Below are positions 6,826 to 14,868 of a stretch of DNA of 27,524 nucleotides, in pieces. The notes below the pieces were generated by a model. That model had not been told where the DNA came from. It searched no databases and saw nothing but the letters and a program-made list of their open reading frames with translations. The DNA lies in NCBI GenBank assembly GCA_046598935.1, contig JBKJHW010000028.1, positions 1-27,524 on the forward strand, written 5' to 3'. Every line of letters begins with the position of its first letter. Positions within the stretch are counted from its first letter, which is position 1. Both the position numbers and the translations under genes were made by a program. Origin of the DNA: SCUN01 sp046598935 (GTDB lineage: Bacteria > Acidobacteriota > Vicinamibacteria > Vicinamibacterales > SCN-69-37).

Positions 6826-7668
6826 TTACTTAATACGCTCGAGCGCGCTCTTTGAGAGTGGTACGAAGGTGCTGTCCGGGAATGTCTTGATGATGTGCTG
6901 GAAGTCGGCGCGTGCCTGGTCCTTCATGCCGACCTGCTCGTACGCAAGGCCGCGCGCGTAATACGCCTGGTCTTCCCACGGGCTGCCTTTGTGGTTCGTG
7001 ATGACGGCGCCGTAGGCCTGGATCGCTTCGCGGTACCGGCTCGAATATTTGTAGGCCTCGCCGATATTGAACTGCGCCTTGTAGGCGTCGGGCGACGTGG
7101 GGAAGCTGCGCAGGTACGCCTGAAATCCGCTGATCGCCAGGTCGTAGTTGCCCGACATGTAGTCGCTCCACGCGCCTTCGTAGTACGCCTGCGGAGATGC
7201 AATCGGGTTCTGCGGAGCAGCGGGCGGCGGTGTCGCGCCGGTGGGACTACTGCCTCCGGGCGCCGCGGTCGTCTGCTGGCTCAACGCCGCCAGCGCCTGC
7301 AGCACGCTGTTCTGCAGCGATTGCAGCCCTTGCCGGATGGTTTCGAGTTCGTGCGTGAGCGTCGAGATGCGGACGTTCGTGTCGTCACCCTTCTCGCGCA
7401 GGATGCGGACGCTGTCAGTCAGCTGATCGGTCAGGATTTTCTGCTCGGCAAACGACCGGCGCACCGACGTCGCCGCGTCGTCCTGCTTCGTGGTGACGAC
7501 CTTGACCGACTCGGCGAGCGTGTTCACGGCGAGCCGCAGCTGCTGCACTTGCTCCTGCAGCATTCTCAGGTCCGCGAACATCTGCTGATGCTCGCGGTTC
7601 TGCGCGTGAGCGGCAGCGGGAACGGCGAGCGCCAGCGTGAGCGTCGTGACAGTCAGGATCCTGCGCAT
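6826..7668 (-). CDS. cpoB: Tol-Pal associated periplasmic protein CpoB (YbgF)
   Basis: CpoB links the Tol-Pal constriction machinery with peptidoglycan synthesis in E. coli. The 280-residue product starts with a clear signal peptide (TLTLALAVPAAAHAQ). An N-terminal coiled coil follows (about 28-130, heptad-like LQEQVQQLRLAVNTLAE), then a Pro/Ala-rich linker (about 133-155). The C-terminal end holds three TPR units (AYYEGAWSDYMSGNYDLAISGFQAY..., AQFNIGEAYKYSSRYREAIQAY..., AYYARGLAYEQVG...). This is the standard YbgF layout. It lies 11 bp downstream of pal in the same operon, which confirms the assignment. The coiled coil is longer than in E. coli. Confidence 0.93.
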   Translation of the reverse strand: MRRILTVTTLTLALAVPAAAHAQNREHQQMFADLRMLQEQVQQLRLAVNTLAESVKVVTTKQDDAATSVRRSFAEQKILTDQLTDSVRILREKGDDTNVRISTLTHELETIRQGLQSLQNSVLQALAALSQQTTAAPGGSSPTGATPPPAAPQNPIASPQAYYEGAWSDYMSGNYDLAISGFQAYLRSFPTSPDAYKAQFNIGEAYKYSSRYREAIQAYGAVITNHKGSPWEDQAYYARGLAYEQVGMKDQARADFQHIIKTFPDSTFVPLSKSALERIK

Positions 7669-7679
7669 CGGATGAACCT

Positions 7680-8270
7680 TTACTTGGCCGTCACCACGAA
7701 ATGCGCGCGACGGTTCTTCGAGAACGCGGCCTCTTCGCGAGCCGGATCGAACGGGAATTCCTTGCCGTAGCTGACGGTCTTCACGCGGTCGGTGCCGACG
7801 CCCAGCGCGGCAAGCGCATTCTTGGTCGACAGCGCACGGCGTTCACCGAGCGCCAGGTTGTACTCCGGAGTGCCGCGCTCGTCGGTGTGGCCCTCGATCG
7901 TGACGACCCATGTGGTGTATTTCTTCAGCGTCCCCGCATTCTCAACGAGCACCTGTTGGCCGGCGGCATTGATCTGATCGCTGTCGTAGTCGAAGAAAAT
8001 TGGCTTGAGGACCTGCGCCTTGTTGATCGTGTCGAGGTCTTTCGTCGAGATGTCGTCCGACGGCAGCGTTGTGACGACCGGCTCCGGCATCGGCGGGGGC
8101 GGCGGCGGCTCCGGCGGGCGCGTCGTCGCTGGCGTCACGGCCGGCTGATCCTGAATGACCTGCGGCGGCGTGGTCGGCGCCGCAACCGGCGGTTTCTTGC
8201 CGCCGCATGCGGAGATCGACACAGCCAGCGTGATCGTGAGCAGAACATCATTGCGCAATCGCAGCATCAT
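7680..8270 (-). CDS. pal: Peptidoglycan-associated lipoprotein Pal
   Basis: Pal is an outer-membrane lipoprotein that grips peptidoglycan and cycles with TolB. The 196-residue product has a lipoprotein signal with the lipobox ISAC, Cys22 being the lipidated residue. A proline-rich spacer (about 26-70, including a run of six prolines) follows, then an OmpA-like peptidoglycan-binding domain. That domain shows IFFDYDSDQI, the diaminopimelate-binding GHTDERGTPEYNLALGERRA, and a C-terminal NRRAHFVV. The first two codons are both ATG, so the start could be one residue later. It lies 24 bp after tolB. The long Pro linker is the only departure from the E. coli form. Confidence 0.95.
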   Translation of the reverse strand: MMLRLRNDVLLTITLAVSISACGGKKPPVAAPTTPPQVIQDQPAVTPATTRPPEPPPPPPMPEPVVTTLPSDDISTKDLDTINKAQVLKPIFFDYDSDQINAAGQQVLVENAGTLKKYTTWVVTIEGHTDERGTPEYNLALGERRALSTKNALAALGVGTDRVKTVSYGKEFPFDPAREEAAFSKNRRAHFVVTAK

Positions 8271-8294
8271 CGGTCCTTTGTCAGTATACGGCGA

Positions 8295-9713
8295 CTACTT
8301 CAAAAAACCAGACCAGCTGGGATACGTGTTACCACCCTGCCGGGTGAGTTGACGGACGTTCTTGCCATCGATGTCGATGGCGGCAATCTGGTGTTTTCCC
8401 CAGCGCGTCGTGAAAAACATGATGTGTCGGCCATTTGGCGCGAACGTTGGACTCTCGTTGGTCGCGATGCCGTCGGTGATTCGTCGCGTCTGCTTGGTGC
8501 TGAAGTCGTAGACGTCGATATCGTGGCCCATCGTGCTCGTCTGGCACGTGTACGCGATCATGAGGCCCGTAGTCGACGGCGCCCACGTTGGCCGATCAAC
8601 GTGACCGCAGGCCGTCGGTAACACCGTTTGCTGAAGGCCTTCGGCGCTCATCGTGTAAATCCTGGGCGAGCCAGATCGATCCGAGACGAAGGCGATTTGC
8701 GCACCGTTCGGCGACCACCGCGGCGCGTTGTCGATCGTCTTGTGCGTCGTCAATTGCCGCAGGCCTGAGCCGTCGCGATTGACGACCCAGATGTCCATGC
8801 TGACGCCGCCGCGCGCGGATGCGAAGGCGATCTTCGTGCCGTCCGGCGACATGTCGCCCATGTAGTTCTGATTCCGGTCGCTGCCGCCAGCGGGTTTCGA
8901 CGTGCCGATCTGACCAAACACGTTCTGCACGACGATGTCCGGGTAGACCGACGGTCCGGCTTGATAGCCCGTGTACAGCAGGCACCGTCCGTCGGGGCAC
9001 CACGACGGCGCGATATTGAGCGAACCGTTCGACGTGACGCGCTGAGGATTCTCGCCGTCGTAGTCCATGATGTAGATCTCTTTCGCGGTCCGCTCTTCAA
9101 TGGTCTGGCCGACCCGCTCGGCATCGCGCGTTGACGAAAAAGCGACACGGGTCATCGCGACGCCGTCGACTTGGCGAATGTCCTTATGGATCTCGTCGGA
9201 GAACGAATGGGCAATACGCCGGGCCCAGCGCGGCTGTCCTTCGCGGCCTTTACCGTAAGCCTGGCGCCTGTCCTTGATGCTCACCACGCGGACGTTGACG
9301 ATGAAATTGCCGTTCGCCGCCTTCTCGACCGATCCAAGGGCGACGTAGTCCGCGCCAAGCCCTGTCCACCGTTCGTAAGGCAGGTCCTCGATCGTCTGCG
9401 CCGATGGCACACCGGCGAAGCTGTCAGCCGGCATCACGTTGAACTCGCGTTCGAACGCCAGGTCTGCTCGGAGAACATCCGTCAGGGTTTTGGACCCAGC
9501 TTGTGTCGCGGCGTCAGCCGTGAGTACCGTGAAAGCCGGCACGGCGATGATCGGCGGCCGACCCGGCTTGCCCAACATTTCGAGCACGAACCGTTGATCT
9601 TGCGCGGCCGAGGGAGCCGGGGCGGCTGTGGGAGTCGGCGCAGTTGCGGGCGCGGCAATCACCAATCCGCCGGCCGCCAGCAGCGTGAACGAAAGTGCGA
9701 GTTGTCTGGTCAT
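8295..9713 (-). CDS. tolB: Tol-Pal translocation protein TolB
   Basis: TolB is a periplasmic beta-propeller that binds Pal and relays TolA action during outer-membrane constriction. The 472-residue precursor begins with a signal peptide (LALSFTLLAAGGLVIAA) and an Ala/Pro/Thr-rich stretch. The TolB N-terminal domain follows (about 40-190), then a propeller of PD40/WD40-like repeats recognisable as SWCPDGRCLLYT, DMSPDGTKIAFAS, RWSPNGAQIAFVS and TFAPNGRHIMFFT. The ATG overlaps the tolA stop (ATGA), so the two are coupled. It is somewhat longer than E. coli TolB (about 430), mainly because of the Ala/Pro stretch. Confidence 0.95.
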   Translation of the reverse strand: MTRQLALSFTLLAAGGLVIAAPATAPTPTAAPAPSAAQDQRFVLEMLGKPGRPPIIAVPAFTVLTADAATQAGSKTLTDVLRADLAFEREFNVMPADSFAGVPSAQTIEDLPYERWTGLGADYVALGSVEKAANGNFIVNVRVVSIKDRRQAYGKGREGQPRWARRIAHSFSDEIHKDIRQVDGVAMTRVAFSSTRDAERVGQTIEERTAKEIYIMDYDGENPQRVTSNGSLNIAPSWCPDGRCLLYTGYQAGPSVYPDIVVQNVFGQIGTSKPAGGSDRNQNYMGDMSPDGTKIAFASARGGVSMDIWVVNRDGSGLRQLTTHKTIDNAPRWSPNGAQIAFVSDRSGSPRIYTMSAEGLQQTVLPTACGHVDRPTWAPSTTGLMIAYTCQTSTMGHDIDVYDFSTKQTRRITDGIATNESPTFAPNGRHIMFFTTRWGKHQIAAIDIDGKNVRQLTRQGGNTYPSWSGFLK

Positions 9714-10477
9714 CGTGTGTAGGTGAACTTCATCGTCATGAACATTTTCTGACCGGTGTACTTCGGTGGAAGGGGACCCATTTTCAAGAACATGATGGCG
9801 CGCTGTGCGGCCAGATCGAGCAGGTCGTAGCCGCTTTTCCTGCTGACCTTGATATCAGTAATCTTTCCGTCTTTCTGAATCACGAAGTCCACGTCAACGT
9901 CGCCCACGGCGTTCTGGTTGCGAAGCCACACCGCGTCGACACGGTTCTGCATTTCCTGAAAGTACTCGGTACAGCACGAGTCGATTTCCGCGCTGTTGTT
10001 GCCGCCACCGCTGCTGGAGAGACCAACTTCCAGTCCCTTCGCACCGGTTTCAACAAGGGCACTGCCAGGCGTCACCTTCGCGCCGGTCGCGGGCTTCGAC
10101 ACTGCCGGCGTTGGCGTCGTGGTTGGCGGTTTATCTGAAACCTTTGGGGGTGTCTTGACAACCGTAGCCGCTGGGTCCGGCGTCACCGTCTTCGGCGGCG
10201 CCACCGGCAAGATCGGCTCGCGCTTGGGTTCGACGACCTCATCGACCTTCTTGCCGCCGGTTGAGAGCATGCCGGTTCGCTTGACGCCCAGCGACCCAGC
10301 CCCAAGGCTGATCTTCATCGTCGGAAGCTCGGGCTTGGCCGCGAACCACGCCTGGGGCAGGATCGCGATGAGGACGATGAGAACGATGTGCGCCCCGAGC
10401 GAGAAGGCCACCGGGCGCCCGACGCTATCGAGCTCGCGTTGCCGCGCGAGCAGGATGTCGCTGACGCTTTCCGTCAT
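9710..10477 (-). CDS. tolA: TolA/TonB-like energy-transducing envelope protein
   Basis: Between tolR and tolB this is the TolA position: an inner-membrane anchored rod that passes proton-motive energy from TolQR to TolB-Pal. The ATG at 10477 is preceded by AAGGTGG at a good distance and gives 255 residues. An upstream ATG at 10546 in the same frame overlaps tolR and adds an unlikely arginine-rich lead. One membrane helix lies at about 23-45 (LGAHIVLIVLIAILPQAW). A Pro/Thr/Lys-rich spacer follows instead of the long helical domain II of E. coli, so the protein is much shorter. A TonB-type C-terminal domain (about 165-255) ends it. A vicinal Cys-Cys pair (DSCCTEYFQEM) starts that domain and is unusual. 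Confidence 0.85.
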   Translation of the reverse strand: MTESVSDILLARQRELDSVGRPVAFSLGAHIVLIVLIAILPQAWFAAKPELPTMKISLGAGSLGVKRTGMLSTGGKKVDEVVEPKREPILPVAPPKTVTPDPAATVVKTPPKVSDKPPTTTPTPAVSKPATGAKVTPGSALVETGAKGLEVGLSSSGGGNNSAEIDSCCTEYFQEMQNRVDAVWLRNQNAVGDVDVDFVIQKDGKITDIKVSRKSGYDLLDLAAQRAIMFLKMGPLPPKYTGQKMFMTMKFTYTR

Positions 10478-10487
10478 GAGCCCACCT

Positions 10488-10961
10488 TCATCTACCGGGC
10501 GTATGGGGCTGCGTCGCCACAGAAATCTGCGTGATGCCGCCGGCAATCAGCGCGTCCCAGACCTTGATCAATTCCGCAAACGTGATGCCCCCGTCGCCGC
10601 GCAGGATCACGCTCTTGGTAGAGGTCGTCAGCACCGCCTGGCGCGCACGTTCCGGCAGATCAGTAATCAGGACGTAGTCTTCGCCAATCTGGATCTTGTC
10701 GTCGCGCCGGAACGTGATCGGCACCGTGATGTAGACAGGCTCCGACGTCGTCGGCTTCGCCGCGCGGGCTTCCGGAAGCTTCACGTCGAAGCCCTGCTGC
10801 ATCATCGGGGCCGTGACCATGAAGATCACGAGCAGCACGAGCATGACGTCGACCATCGGGACGACGTTGATCTCGGCGAGGACGGTGGAAACGCGGCCGC
10901 CGCGGCTGCGATGCCGCGATCTGACGCCGCCTGAAGATGCTGAAGGTTCAAGGCGCGGCAT
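10488..10961 (-). CDS. tolR: TolR/ExbD family proton-channel subunit
   Basis: TolR and TolQ form the proton-driven motor of the Tol-Pal system. The 157-residue product has a basic cytoplasmic N-terminus and one membrane helix (about 35-55, VDVMLVLLVIFMVTAPMM). The helix carries the essential aspartate Asp38, equivalent to Asp23 of E. coli TolR, in the EINVVPMVDVML motif. A periplasmic ExbD-type domain follows (about 70-150). It lies between tolQ (12 bp away) and tolA (10 bp away). The first ATG is used; the N-terminal 25 residues before the conserved motif are a little long and rich in Arg/Ser, so an internal start is possible but no better ATG exists. Confidence 0.94.
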   Translation of the reverse strand: MPRLEPSASSGGVRSRHRSRGGRVSTVLAEINVVPMVDVMLVLLVIFMVTAPMMQQGFDVKLPEARAAKPTTSEPVYITVPITFRRDDKIQIGEDYVLITDLPERARQAVLTTSTKSVILRGDGGITFAELIKVWDALIAGGITQISVATQPHTPGR

Positions 10962-10973
10962 GGTCTGCGGCCC

Positions 10974-11690
10974 CTATGTGAAATTACGTTCGGCGAGATT
11001 CAGGAACTCCATCGCGAAGTCGTCCATCGCAACGGTGAAGGCTTTCACCTTGCCCGTGATCTCGTTATAGAAGTAGACCGCCGGGATCGCCGCGAACAGC
11101 CCGAGCGCCGTGGCGATCAGCGCTTCCGCGATGCCCGGCGCGACGACGCCGAGACTTGACGAGCCCGCGCTGCCAATGCTCATGAACGAGTTCATGATGC
11201 CGATGACCGTGCCGAAAAGTCCGATGTACGGGCAGATCGACGCGGTGGTCGCGAGAAAGCCGACACGCTTTTCGAGTCGGCTGACTTCAACGCCCGCGGC
11301 GCGGAGCAGGGCACGGTCCAGGGCTTCAAGGCTCTTGAGCGTTGGACGCGGCGCGGCGCCCGCCGGCTTGCCCGCGTCGGGAGCGGCGTTGCGAAGCTGC
11401 GAGTTGATCTCCGCGTAACCCGCCTGAAACAGGCCGACCAGCGGACTGGCCGTCAGGTTCCCGCAGACCGACTGCACTTCGGAGAACCGGCTGCTCTTGC
11501 GGAAGACGTCCAGAAAGGTCGCCGTCTGTGCCGATGCGCGCCGCAACTGCGCGTACTTCGACAAAATCACGCCCCACGAGACAGCCGAAAAGATCACCAG
11601 CACTACCATCACCGCCTGGGCAAGCGGCGTGGCGTCGCGGATCAGAGTGACGAAATTAAGGTTGCCGGACGCTGTTTCCAAAAAAAACAC
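10974..11690 (-). CDS. tolQ: TolQ/ExbB family proton-channel subunit
   Basis: TolQ is the multi-span stator subunit of the Tol-Pal motor. It shows the MotA/TolQ/ExbB fold: a first helix near residues 20-40 (AVMVVLVIFSAVSWGVILSKY), a cytoplasmic loop, then two C-terminal helices (SICPYIGLFGTVIGIMNSF and IAEALIATALGLFAAIPAV). The start is uncertain. The frame has GTG at 11690 (238 residues) and TTG at 11681 (235 residues), separated by a run of eight T. The only nearby ATG (11691) is one base out of frame. No good Shine-Dalgarno is visible. The frame also stays open upstream into the opposite-strand recN, which I regard as a shadow. It is divergent from recN, so the promoter of the tol operon should lie around 11691-11800. 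Confidence 0.9.
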   Translation of the reverse strand: MFFLETASGNLNFVTLIRDATPLAQAVMVVLVIFSAVSWGVILSKYAQLRRASAQTATFLDVFRKSSRFSEVQSVCGNLTASPLVGLFQAGYAEINSQLRNAAPDAGKPAGAAPRPTLKSLEALDRALLRAAGVEVSRLEKRVGFLATTASICPYIGLFGTVIGIMNSFMSIGSAGSSSLGVVAPGIAEALIATALGLFAAIPAVYFYNEITGKVKAFTVAMDDFAMEFLNLAERNFT

Positions 11691-11747
11691 ATCGCGAGCG
11701 AAAGGGCGCTGCCGGGAAACAGCGCGATATGCTTGGCAGATTAGCAC

Positions 11748-13478
11748 ATGCTGCGCTTTCTCAGCATCCGCCATCTCGCAGTGATCGACGAACTCGAGAT
11801 CGACTTCGACGCCGGACTCACCGTTCTCACGGGCGAAACCGGCGCCGGAAAGTCGATGCTCGTCGAAGCACTCGATCTGCTCGTCGGCGGCCGCGCCAGC
11901 GCGGACCTCGTGCGCACTGGTGAAGACACTGCTGCGGTCCAGGCCATCTTCGAGCGCCAGCCGGCAGGCGATGATGAGCCGGCAGGCGGAAAAAACGTGG
12001 GCCGCGAAATCATCGTCCGCCGCGAAGTCTCCGCGCAGGGCCGTTCGCGCGCATTCATCGGCGACGCGCTCGCGACAACCGCCGCTCTCAAGGAACTGGG
12101 CTCTGAACTTCTCGAACTGCACGGCCAGCACGAACACCAGGCGCTCTTGAATCCTGAATCTCACGGTCCGCTGTTAGATGAACGTCTGAGCGTTAACCTG
12201 CTCGAACACACATCGGAGACGTACGAACAGTGGCGCGAGGCGCGAGCCGCGCTGGAGCGTACGAACATGAGCGCGCGCGAGAAGGCAGCGCGCGTGGAGA
12301 TGATTTCCTTCCAGCTGAGCGAGCTCGACAAAGTGCAGCCGAAGGCCGGCGAAGACGACGCGCTCGCTGCTGAGCGGAGCGTGTTGGCGAATGCCGACAG
12401 GCTGAGCCGGTTGTCGACGGAAGCCTACGGGCTCCTGTACGAGAACGAGACGGCCGCGCTGACCGAACTGGCCGGCGTGTGGAAGCGATTGGCGGAGCTT
12501 GCGGCGATCGATCCGCGGGCGCAGCCGTATCTCGATCAGCGCGACGAAGTAAAGTCGCGGCTCGAAGACCTGTCGTTCTTCCTGCGCGAATACGCGTCCG
12601 AGCTCGACGCGTCGCCGTCGCGGTTACAGGAAGTGGAAGACAGGCTCGCCGCGCTCGAACGGTTAAAGCGAAGGCACGGCCCATCGCTCGATGAGGTCGT
12701 CGCCAAACAGCAGGCGCTGCACGAGGAGCTGCACGCGCTCGGCGCAAGCGAAGAGCAGGCCGCCGCGCTCGAAGCGCGCGTCAGCCGAACCGCCGGCGAG
12801 TTCGTCGCCGCCGCGCGCTCGCTCTCTGAGGCGCGGAGCATCGCCGCCGCCGGGCTCGGGAAGTCTCTCGAGACCGGCCTCTCGGCGCTCGCCATGCCGA
12901 AATGCCGCGTGGATGTTCGCGTCACGTCGCACGAACGCGACGAGTCGCGCTGGTCGGGCCGCGGAACCGACGAGATCGAGCTCTATCTTTCGGCCAATCC
13001 TGGTGAAGATCTCCGGCCGCTCGCGCGCATCGCGTCGGGCGGCGAGCTGTCGCGCGTCATGCTCGCGTTGCATCAGCTCACAGCCGTCACTCCGCATCGA
13101 ACGCTGGTCTTTGATGAGGTGGACGCCGGCATCGGCGGGGAAGCGGCCGACGCCGTCGGCGCGGAGCTTCAAGCTCTCGCCGGGCGATGCCAGGTCCTCT
13201 GCATCACACACCTCCCGCAAATTGCGGCGCGCGCGGACTCCCATCTCGCCATCGACAAGCGCGTCAAGGGCGGCCGAACGATGACCGTCATCAGCAAGCT
13301 CGACCAGGCCGGCCGCGAAAACGAGATCGCGCGAATGATCTCCGGCGCGGCGGTCTCTGCCACGGTCGTCGCGTCGGCGAAAGAGATGTTGGCCACACGC
13401 CAGAGAAGCGAAGCAAGAGCGAAAGGCGAAAGCGAAACGCGACCCAGGGCGAAAGCGAAGGGCACGCGTGGCAACTAA
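11748..13478 (+). CDS. recN: DNA repair protein RecN
   Basis: RecN is an SMC-like ATPase that acts early in double-strand break repair. The 576-residue product has Walker A GETGAGKS at 29-36, the ELHGQHEHQ motif, and central coiled-coil arms (about 160-370) typical of RecN. The C-terminal head has ASGGELSRVMLAL (ABC signature) and LVFDEVDAGIGG (Walker B). A 12-bp direct repeat makes a QPAGDD/EPAGGK duplication near residue 71. The last 25 residues are a basic Arg/Lys/Glu/Ala tail beyond the usual end. The gene is divergent from tolQ with 57 bp between starts. Its stop lies 11 bp inside miaB, so the two are likely coupled. I did not identify a LexA box. Confidence 0.95.
   Translation: MLRFLSIRHLAVIDELEIDFDAGLTVLTGETGAGKSMLVEALDLLVGGRASADLVRTGEDTAAVQAIFERQPAGDDEPAGGKNVGREIIVRREVSAQGRSRAFIGDALATTAALKELGSELLELHGQHEHQALLNPESHGPLLDERLSVNLLEHTSETYEQWREARAALERTNMSAREKAARVEMISFQLSELDKVQPKAGEDDALAAERSVLANADRLSRLSTEAYGLLYENETAALTELAGVWKRLAELAAIDPRAQPYLDQRDEVKSRLEDLSFFLREYASELDASPSRLQEVEDRLAALERLKRRHGPSLDEVVAKQQALHEELHALGASEEQAAALEARVSRTAGEFVAAARSLSEARSIAAAGLGKSLETGLSALAMPKCRVDVRVTSHERDESRWSGRGTDEIELYLSANPGEDLRPLARIASGGELSRVMLALHQLTAVTPHRTLVFDEVDAGIGGEAADAVGAELQALAGRCQVLCITHLPQIAARADSHLAIDKRVKGGRTMTVISKLDQAGRENEIARMISGAAVSATVVASAKEMLATRQRSEARAKGESETRPRAKAKGTRGN
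11959..11988 (+). repeat. Short in-frame direct repeat in recN
   Basis: AGCCGGCAGGCG occurs at 11959-11970 and 11977-11988, separated by ATGATG (period 18 bp). It duplicates six residues (QPAGDD, then EPAGGK) in a loop after the first strands of the RecN head. It looks like a small tandem duplication. Confidence 0.7.
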
Positions 13479-14868
13479 GATCGCGGGCGATCGCTCAAAG
13501 ACATACGTAGTCGAAACCTACGGTTGCCAGATGAACTACCACGACGGCGAACGCATCAGCGGCTTGCTCGAAGCTGACGGCTACACGCCTGCGGCCTCGG
13601 AAGCCGATGCCGACCTCATCGTCGTCAATACCTGCAGCGTGCGGGAACTTGCGGTTCACAAACTTCGCTCCCGCCTTGGAGAGATCCGAAGCACAGCGGC
13701 CGAACACGGACGCGATCCGATGATCGCCGTGACCGGCTGTGTGGCGCAGCAGGAAGGCGACAAGCTGTTTGACGGGGCCGCGCCGATCGATGTCGTCGTC
13801 GGCACGCAGGCGATCAAGGAACTGCCGGCGCTGCTGGCAAAATCCCGGCAGGACCGCCGGCCGAGAGTGGACGTCAACCCGTACGAGGATGTCTCGTTTC
13901 CCCTCGGCCTCGCCAAGCCGACCGACGCCGTGCGCGCGTGGGTCACGATCATCGAGGGCTGCAATGAGTTCTGCTCATTCTGCGTGGTCCCCTACACGCG
14001 CGGGCACGAGCGAATGCGGCCCGTGGCTGACATCCTCGCCGAGGTTCGCGAGGCCGCCCGTACCGGACATCGCGAAGTGCAGTTGCTCGGGCAGATCGTC
14101 AATCACTACCAGGCGCCGGACGAGGCCTGCGATTTTGGCGAACTCATCGAGCGCGTCCATGACGTCGCTGGCATCGAGCGCATCCGCTTTGCGAGCCCTC
14201 ATCCGCGGCATGTCACGCCCCGGCTGATCGCGTCGATTCGCGATCTACCGAAGGTCGCGAAGCACCTGCACCTGCCTGTGCAATCCGGCTCTAACCGGAT
14301 ACTGTCCGCGATGCGACGTCGCTACACGCGCGAGATCTATCTCGATCAGATCGAACAGCTCCGCTCAGAGATTCCCGGCATCGCGCTTTCCACAGACATC
14401 ATCGTCGGCTTCCCGGGCGAGGGCGATGCGGACTTCGCGCTCACGATGGACCTGGTCGAGCGGGCGCGGTTCCACGCGATGTATTCGTTCAAGTATTCGC
14501 CGCGACCCAACACGCTGGCGATCAAGCGGATGGCCGACGACGTGACGGAAGGGGAGAAGCGGCAGCGGATTGTCGCGCTCCAGGACCGCCAGGCCGCCAT
14601 TCAGGCCGAGCTGTACGGGGGCATGGTAGGCCAGGTGGAGTCAGTGCTGGTCGAATCCATATCGCGCCGCCGCGACTGGCAGCTCTCAGGCCGGACTTCG
14701 GGTAACCTCCTCGTCAACTTCGAGGGGTCGGCCGATCTCATTGGCACATTCGTGCCGGTACGGATTGTCGAGGCGGCGCCGTATAGTTTGCGGGGTGAGC
14801 GGGTGGGTGAGCCGGTGGTGGGTGAGCAGGTAAGCGGGAGGGCGGCCTCGGCCGGTCAAACAATTTGA
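13468..14868 (+). CDS. miaB: tRNA-2-methylthio-N6-dimethylallyladenosine synthase MiaB
   Basis: MiaB is a radical-SAM methylthiotransferase that adds a methylthio group to i6A37 of tRNAs. The start is GTG at 13468, inside the end of recN. All six cluster cysteines are present: Cys20, Cys56 and Cys91 for the auxiliary 4Fe-4S cluster, and Cys165, Cys169, Cys172 in GCNEFCSFC for the SAM cluster. VVPYTRGHERMRP follows as in MiaB rather than RimO or MtaB. A TRAM domain (about 372-440) binds tRNA. After it, a short tail made of VGE-type repeats lengthens the protein to 466 residues. The stop overlaps the next start (TGATG). Confidence 0.95.
   Translation: MATKIAGDRSKTYVVETYGCQMNYHDGERISGLLEADGYTPAASEADADLIVVNTCSVRELAVHKLRSRLGEIRSTAAEHGRDPMIAVTGCVAQQEGDKLFDGAAPIDVVVGTQAIKELPALLAKSRQDRRPRVDVNPYEDVSFPLGLAKPTDAVRAWVTIIEGCNEFCSFCVVPYTRGHERMRPVADILAEVREAARTGHREVQLLGQIVNHYQAPDEACDFGELIERVHDVAGIERIRFASPHPRHVTPRLIASIRDLPKVAKHLHLPVQSGSNRILSAMRRRYTREIYLDQIEQLRSEIPGIALSTDIIVGFPGEGDADFALTMDLVERARFHAMYSFKYSPRPNTLAIKRMADDVTEGEKRQRIVALQDRQAAIQAELYGGMVGQVESVLVESISRRRDWQLSGRTSGNLLVNFEGSADLIGTFVPVRIVEAAPYSLRGERVGEPVVGEQVSGRAASAGQTI
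14794..14827 (+). repeat. GGTGAGC repeats at the 3' end of miaB
   Basis: GGTGAGC occurs at 14794, 14806 and 14821. The spacings of 12 and 15 bp are both multiples of three, so the reading frame is kept. The repeats encode GERVGEPVVGEQV beyond the TRAM domain. They look like a simple-sequence expansion tolerated at a C-terminus. Confidence 0.6.

Noticed and set aside
11691..11747. Promoters or a LexA operator between tolQ and recN
   Set aside because: Only weak -10-like hexamers (for example TATGCT at 11728) without a matching -35, and no recognisable SOS box.
11691..12164. N-terminal extension of tolQ into recN
   Set aside because: Antisense to RecN motifs and not homologous to TolQ, which begins just before its first membrane helix.
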